DNA from: Congeria kusceri
Taxonomy: Eukaryota > Mollusca > Bivalvia > Myida > Dreissenidae
Direction of reading: 5' to 3'
DNA length: 64,000 bases
Assembly (NCBI GenBank): GCA_027627225.1
Contig: CM051028.1
Location: 22,109,864-22,173,863 of the forward strand
Position numbers and translations under genes: made by a program
Part shown: positions 58,856 through 64,000 of the stretch, piece after piece
Layout of the letters: each line of letters begins with the position of its first letter
Numbering within the stretch: the first letter of the stretch is position 1
The notes under the pieces: generated by a model
What the model was told of the DNA's origin: nothing
Seen by the model: only the letters and a program-made list of their open reading frames with translations
Database searches by the model: none

Positions 58856-61800
58856 CTTTATATGATGTGGACATTTCTTTATATGCTGTGGATCTTTTCT
58901 TATATTATGTTGCTACGACGTTATATGATGTGGATCTTTCTTTATATGATGTGGACATTTCTTTATATGATGTGGATACTTCTTTATATGATGTGAACAT
59001 TTCTTTATATGATGTGGATATCGTATGATGTTGATATTTCTTTATATGATGCGGATATGTCTTTATATGTTGCGGACATTTCTTTATACCAGGTGGATAT
59101 TTCTTTATATGATGTGGATACTTCTTTATATGATGTGGACATTGCTTTATATGCTGTGGATACTTCTTTATATGATATGGACATTTCTTTATATGATGTG
59201 GACATTTCTTTATATGATGTGGATACTTCTTTATTTGCTTTGGTCTTTTCTTTATATGATGTGGATATTTTTTATACGCTGTGGGTTTTTCTTTGTATGC
59301 TGTGGATACTTATTTATATGATGTAGATATTTCTTTATATGCTATGGGTTTTCTATATATGCTGTGGATTGTTCTTTATATGATGTGGACATTTCCTTAT
59401 ATGATGTAGACATTTCTTTATATGCTGTGGACATGTCTTTATATGCTGTGGACATTTCTTTATATACTGTGGACATTTCTTTATATGCTGTGGACATTTC
59501 TTTATATACTGTGGACATTTCTTTACATGCTGTGGATATTTCTGTATATGATGTGGACATTTCTTTATATGATGTGGATATTTTTTAAATATAATGGGGA
59601 TATTTCTTGATATGATGTGGGTTTTTCTTTATATGCTGTGGATACTTCTTTATATGATGTAGATATTTCTTTATATGCTATGGGTTTTTCTTTATATGCT
59701 GAGGATACTTCTTTATATGATGTGGACATTTCCTTATATGATGTACACATTTCTTTATATGCTGTGGACATTTCTTTATATGCTGTGGACATTTCTTTAT
59801 ACGATGCGGAAATTTCTTTATATGATGTGGATATTTTTTTTCATTGATGTGGATATATAGAGAATACATGGTTGGTGCCGTGATGGAGAAAGTTTATCCG
59901 GTGAGGCTTAGAAAATGAAAATAGGGCGGTCTTTAGCGAGCCCTATTTTTGTTTTCGGGCCGAACCGGATAAACTTTCTCCTTCCCGGCACCTACCGTGT
60001 ATTCTATTTATCCTGATTTCTATTCAATTAAATTTAAAAACACCAAACACTAAAGTTTTAAATAATAAAACAAATTCAAGACGGGCCACGACCTAATAAC
60101 TCGCTTGCATGAATGCGTACTACCCGGAAAAAATAGTTCTCTATTTATTAATCACCTTTTTCAAAAAGCAAAAGTAAAATATTAATAAATCTTATTTGCT
60201 GATGTCAGTACGACACGAAAATGACGTAGTAAATCTGCTTTTGTTTTAAACCAGATTATATTGGTTTTTAAAGAGTTAAATTACGTCACACCAACTACGT
60301 CATTCATTTTGAGTTGTAAGTTTACACAATGTAGTCAAACCAGAACGCGAGTGTTTTGCAGTTTAAAATTTAACTCTTTAAAAACCAATATAATCTGGTT
60401 TAAAACAAAAGCAGATTTACTACGTCATTTTCGTGTCGTGCTGACATCAGCAAATAAGATCTATTAATATTTTACTTTTGCTTTTTGAAAAAGGTGAATA
60501 AGAAATGGAGAACAAATTTTTCCGGGTAGTACGCATTCATGCAAGCGAGTTATTAGGTCGAGGCCAGTCTAGATTTTTTTTTTAAATTTAAAACTTTAGT
60601 GTTTGGTGTTTTTAAATTTAATTGAATAGAAATCAGGATAAATAGAATACACGGTAGGTGCCGGGAAGGAGAAAGTTTATCCGGTTCGGCCCGAAAACAA
60701 AAATAGGGCTCGCTAAAGCCCGCCCTATTTTCATTTTCTAAGCCTCACGGGATAAACTTTCTCCATCCCGGCACCAACCATGTATTCTCTATATATCATG
60801 TGGATATGTCTTTATATGATGTGAGTTTTTCTTTATATGCTGTGGATACTTCTTTATTTTATGTGGACATTTCTTTATATGATGTGGACATTTCTTTATA
60901 TCATGTGGATATTTCTTTATATGATGTGGGTTTTGTTTATATGATGCGGATACTTCCTTATTTTATGTGGACATTTCCTTATATGATGTGGACATTTCTT
61001 TATATGCTGTGGACATTTCTTTATATGATGTGGATACTTCTTTATATGATGTGGTCTTCTCTTTATATGATGTAGATAATTCTTTATATGCTTTGTGTTT
61101 TTCTTTATATGCTGTGGATACTTCCTTATATGATGTGGACATTTCCTTATATGATGTAGACATTTCTTTATATGCTGTGGACATTTCTTTATATGATGCG
61201 GACATTTCTTTATATGATGTGATTATTTTTTATATATAATGTGGATATTTCTTTAAATGATGTAGATATTTCTTTATATGCTGTGGAGTTTTCTTTATAT
61301 GCTCTGGATACTTCTTTATATCATGTGGATATTTCTGTATATGATGTGGGTTTTTGTTTATACGCTGCGGATACTTCCTTATTTTATGTGGACATTTTCT
61401 TATATGATGTGGATATTTCTTTATATGCTGTGGACATTTCTTTATATGATGTGGATACTTCTTTATATGATGTGGATATTTCTTTATATGCTGTGGTCTT
61501 TTCTGTATATGCTGTGGACATTTCTTTATATGATGTGGATACTTCTTTATATGCTGTGGTCTTTTCTTTATATGATGTGGATATTTCTTTATATTATGTG
61601 GGCTTTTCTTTATATGATGTGGATATGTCTTTATATGATGTGGACATTTCTTTATATGTTGTGGACATTTCTTTATATGCTGTTGATATTTCTTTATATG
61701 CTGTGGACATTTCTTTATATGATGTTGATTCTTCTTTATATGATGTGGACATTTCTTTATATGTTGTGGATACTTCTTTATATCATGTGGATATTTCTTT

Positions 61801-61945
61801 ATATGCTGTGGACATTTCTTTATATGATGTGGACATTTCTTTATATGATGTGCATATTTCTTTATATGCTGTGGACATTTCTTTATATCATGTGGACATT
61901 TCTTCATATGATGTGGATATTTCTTTATATTACATATCGTTACTA
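58856..61945. repeat. Second 21-bp minisatellite, split by a foldback element
   Basis: Monomer TTTCTTTATATGATGTGGACA with variants GCTGTGGA, GATGTGGATA and CTGTGGGT. About 47 units at 58856-59853 and about 54 at 60796-61940. The 21-bp period equals seven codons, so multiple frames on both strands stay open for 60-240 codons (MSTSYKE, LYDVDIS and CPHHIKK units). These are not evidence for a gene: several frames of the same DNA are open and splice or start context is absent. Confidence 0.9.
59858..60791. mobile_element. 934-bp foldback element with nested hairpins
   Basis: TAGAGAATACATGG at the left and CCATGTATTCTCTA at the right, flanked by TATA (59854-59857, 60792-60795). Arms of about 428 bp are near-identical inverses around an about 80-bp spacer. 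Each arm holds a further inverted repeat: GGAGAAAGTTTATCCGG near 59889 and CCGGATAAACTTTCTCC near 59966 in the left arm, mirrored in the right. No coding frame. Inserted into the 21-bp array. Confidence 0.85.
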
Positions 61946-61963
61946 TAAATAGTAACAAATTGA

Positions 61964-62095
61964 CGTCACGAGCGGGCCGATATTCGTATCCGCCGGGCCA
62001 ATATAATCATATTGGCCCCGGGCCGATTTTCTATATCTGAAAAGAATCAGATCGCGCGACGTCAACGACGACGACTGACGTAATCACTAGAAAAC
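61964..62095 (+). promoter_or_regulatory. Possible Crypton 5' region: GGGCC palindromes and CRE-like site
   Basis: GCGGGCCGATATTCG, then GGGCCAATATAATCATATTG followed by GCCCC forms a palindrome (about 61996-62020). Close to the start codon, TGACGTAA (about 62076-62083) resembles a CREB/ATF site, and other GACGTC motifs occur. CpG-rich compared with the array to its left. AAACATGG at 62092 is a good initiation context. Regulatory function is inferred only. Confidence 0.35.
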
Positions 62096-62630
62096 ATGGC
62101 GGCGTCAGAAAAAACGCTAGAATCGTTAGCAAATCGTTTAATGGATCTCGATGCAATAATACAGTGTAATGAGACCATAGAAAGGCAGAAGATTACCAAC
62201 AAAGATACATATGACTTTGTTGAAAGCAAAAAAAGTGAGAACACAAGAAAAAAAACGGAATATGATGTACGACATTTCCGGGAATGGCTTACGCTGGAAG
62301 ATGAAGTGACAGATTTTGAACAAATGGAGCCGGCAGCATTGGATATGTGTATGGCGAGATACTTTTTGAGTGTCAAGAATTGCAAAACAAAGAAAGACCT
62401 TGAACCCGGCACTTTAAAGGGAATTCAAGGTAGCATCAAGAGATACCTGTGTGACAAAAACTATGGTGTTGACATTATGACTGATCTGCGGTGTAAGCAC
62501 TCCAGGAATGTTCTGAGGGCCAAGGCCGTGGACTTGAAAGAAAAGGGACTGGGCAACAAAGCCAAGCGATCCGATCCATTTACACCAAGAGAGATTGACA
62601 TTCTGTACAAGAAAAAGCTACTTGGTACAG
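62096..62630 (+). CDS. Crypton-type tyrosine recombinase, exon 1
   Basis: Starts MAASEKTLESLANRLMDLDA and continues with KKSENTRKKTEYDVRHFREW, FEQMEPAALDMCMARYFLSV, LEPGTLKGIQGSIKRYL and KRSDPFTPREIDILYKKKLL. This is the core-binding domain layout of Crypton recombinases and of the related ZMYM/QRICH-type domain in animals. The exon ends GGTACAG|GTATGT in phase 1 and joins exon 2 in frame. The Met at 62096 is the first in this frame after the CpG-rich leader. Confidence 0.75.
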
Positions 62631-63019
62631 GTATGTTAGCGTGTTCATGCAATCAGCTGATTCCTGTCAAGTTTACTATTTACTGTTGCATAACAACAAG
62701 GGAAGTCACTCTGAGTTCTGGAAATTTCGCAACCTCTACATTTCGTACCCGGATTAACTTTAATTGTGACGCATTTAATACAGTCTTAAAGATAAGAAAA
62801 ACCGTATTATATTGAATTTGTCAATAACATAAAAACGTACATTGTTGTTCCGGATAAGTATTAAACACATTTACTGAGTAAATCTATATATTTAAAATAA
62901 ATGTACATCTCTAAGCTTACTTATAATTGTTTTAGATAAGAGATACTTTCGAGCGTTATACGGTTCCGAAAAATATATAGATAAATATCATACTTGAAAA
63001 TTAACAACATATTTTCCAG

Positions 63020-63241
63020 AATCGCCAAAGTCCATTATCAACACACTCTGGTTGAACAACACCCTTTACTTTGGCCTCAGAGGCAGGCAAGAACATATGA
63101 ACATGCTTTGGGGGGACCTGGAATTAATGCAGACAACAGATGGAACCAGATACGTAGAGTACACAGAGAGAGCCACTAAGACCAGGAAGGGAATAACAGA
63201 CGATGCACGAATGTTCAAGCCCAAAATCTTTGAGCAACCAG
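63020..63241 (+). CDS. Crypton-type tyrosine recombinase, exon 2
   Basis: Between ATATTTTCCAG and GTAGTA, in phase. Reads ESPKSIINTLWLNNTLYFGL then RGRQEHMNMLWGDLEL and YTERATKTRKG. LRGRQEH contains the first catalytic arginine position of tyrosine recombinases. Confidence 0.75.
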
Positions 63242-63485
63242 GTAGTAAATGAAGTTGATGTTAACATCGAATTATTGATATGTTATTAATCTTTCTTTAC
63301 ACATGTCTTATATATTGAAAAGAAATTGTAAATTATACTTAAAATGCAATAATGAATAACATTTTATTTAATCTGTATGCTCTTATCAAACTGACAATTC
63401 TATTGTTAAGTGTAATACATATTGTTTGAAAAACACAATAGCTTTAACATTATTCAATGACTTGAAATAAACAATGTATTTTCAG

Positions 63486-64000
63486 GAGATGAGAGATGTC
63501 CAGTGAAACTATATATGGAATATGAAAGCAGACGCCCTCTTACAAGTCTGCGTCCTGACAGTAGGTTTTACCTACGGCCCAGTGATAAAGCCCGAGGTGA
63601 GGACCACTTCTGGTTCGTAAATCAGGCCGTTGGTAAGAACAAGCTTTGCCAGATAGCAAAAAACATGAGTACAACTGCCGGATTCACAGGAAGACATGTA
63701 AACCATTCCGGTAGAAAGACATTAGTTACCTCCCTTCTGAATGCAGGGGTTGCACCCACTGAAGTGGTTCAGGTTACCGGGCATAAAAACATCATGACAC
63801 TCAACAGCTATCATAGCTTGAGCATTGACCGGCAACAACAAATGGCTAACATAATTCACAAGAATTGTTCTACAAGCACAGTTTCATCTTCTAATGAGCC
63901 AGGACCTTCTGGTGATCATGATGACGACATGAGTGATGCTGAACTCCTGCAACTTTCCCAAGAGATGGATCCAGTTGTGGAGCAGACATTAAAACAAATA
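63486..64000 (+). CDS. Crypton-type tyrosine recombinase, exon 3 (runs off the window)
   Basis: After TATTTTCAG, in phase. Reads GDERCPVKLYMEYESRRPLT, FYLRPSDKARGEDHFWFVNQ, then the catalytic part FTGRHVNHSGRKTLVTSLLN with HSGR (the HxxR motif), VVQVTGHKNIMTLNSYHSLS with GH and the tyrosine nucleophile (codon 63809-63811). A Ser/Asp-rich tail follows and is cut by the window edge. No stop or frameshift in 424 codons across the three exons, so it may be functional or domesticated. Canonical Cryptons lack terminal inverted repeats; element ends were not identified. Confidence 0.8.

Noticed and set aside
61230..61958. 242-codon minus-strand frame of KKCPHHIKK repeats, and 235- and 224-codon plus-strand frames
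   Set aside because: All arise from the same 21-bp minisatellite. Three overlapping long frames in one tract show that openness is a consequence of the period.

Overview
The window is animal nuclear DNA: AT-rich, with introns, GT-AG splice sites, tRNA-derived SINEs, many palindromic DNA transposons and long minisatellites. The repeat mix fits a bivalve mollusc: a GTCGTGGGAAAACCGG palindromic MITE in five copies, 'gtccgtccgtccg' repeats, GAGCGACCTAGGGCCAT-type repeats and a GCCCGG..TAGCTCAGTTGGTAG SINE. A dreissenid or other Myida species is my guess from memory, not something the sequence proves.

Host genes. (1) A complete three-exon glycosyltransferase gene (family GT32, type II membrane protein, 418 aa) lies on the minus strand at 8938-4452; the exon phases join exactly. 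(2) A plus-strand paralogue runs from 24662 to about 43340. It has an intact signal-anchor exon and two intact copies of the stem exon (28601 and 39909), but its catalytic exon (42368 on) is broken by nonsense and frameshift mutations. The two stem exons sit inside a segmental duplication (about 25.6-28.9 kb and 36.6-40.2 kb). (3) A calmodulin-like EF-hand gene starts at 52713: an ATG-only first coding exon, a 28-nt exon at 55079 and a 144-nt exon at 58012. The rest lies beyond the window or is lost. A few isolated exon-like pieces at 46-51 kb could belong to unrecognised genes.

Mobile elements. A 7.6-kb PIF/Harbinger transposon (9112-16711, TSD CCG) carries a six-exon transposase on plus and a Myb/SANT-like protein on minus; both are damaged, and the third catalytic acid of the transposase reads as lysine. 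A decayed IS630/Tc1-mariner-type DDE transposase (18.36-20.2 kb) follows, then an internally deleted pogo-like element (21.13-23.21 kb) whose open frame joins the CENP-B-type DNA-binding region to the C-terminal tail without the DDE core. A Penelope-like remnant with GIY-YIG-like sequence upstream of RT-flanking sequence lies on minus at 31.3-32.4 kb. A Crypton-type tyrosine recombinase with an intact R/HxxR/H/Y set starts at 62096 and runs off the right end. Non-autonomous elements include a TTAA-flanked MITE carrying a tRNA-like sequence (780-1276 and 56572-57082), five palindromic GTCGTGGG MITEs, a 934-bp foldback element (59858-60791), a hAT-like element and several others.

Tandem repeats. 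Arrays of 47 bp (13.1 kb), 61 bp (17.4 kb), 33 bp (25.2 kb), 56 bp (35.3 kb) and 32 bp (50.9-51.9 kb) are present. Two unrelated 21-bp arrays (55.4-57.2 kb and 58.9-61.9 kb) lie on either side of the EF-hand exon. Because their period is seven codons, they generate long spurious open frames on both strands. The tRNA-carrying MITE and the foldback element each landed inside one of these arrays, so their target sites can be read directly.
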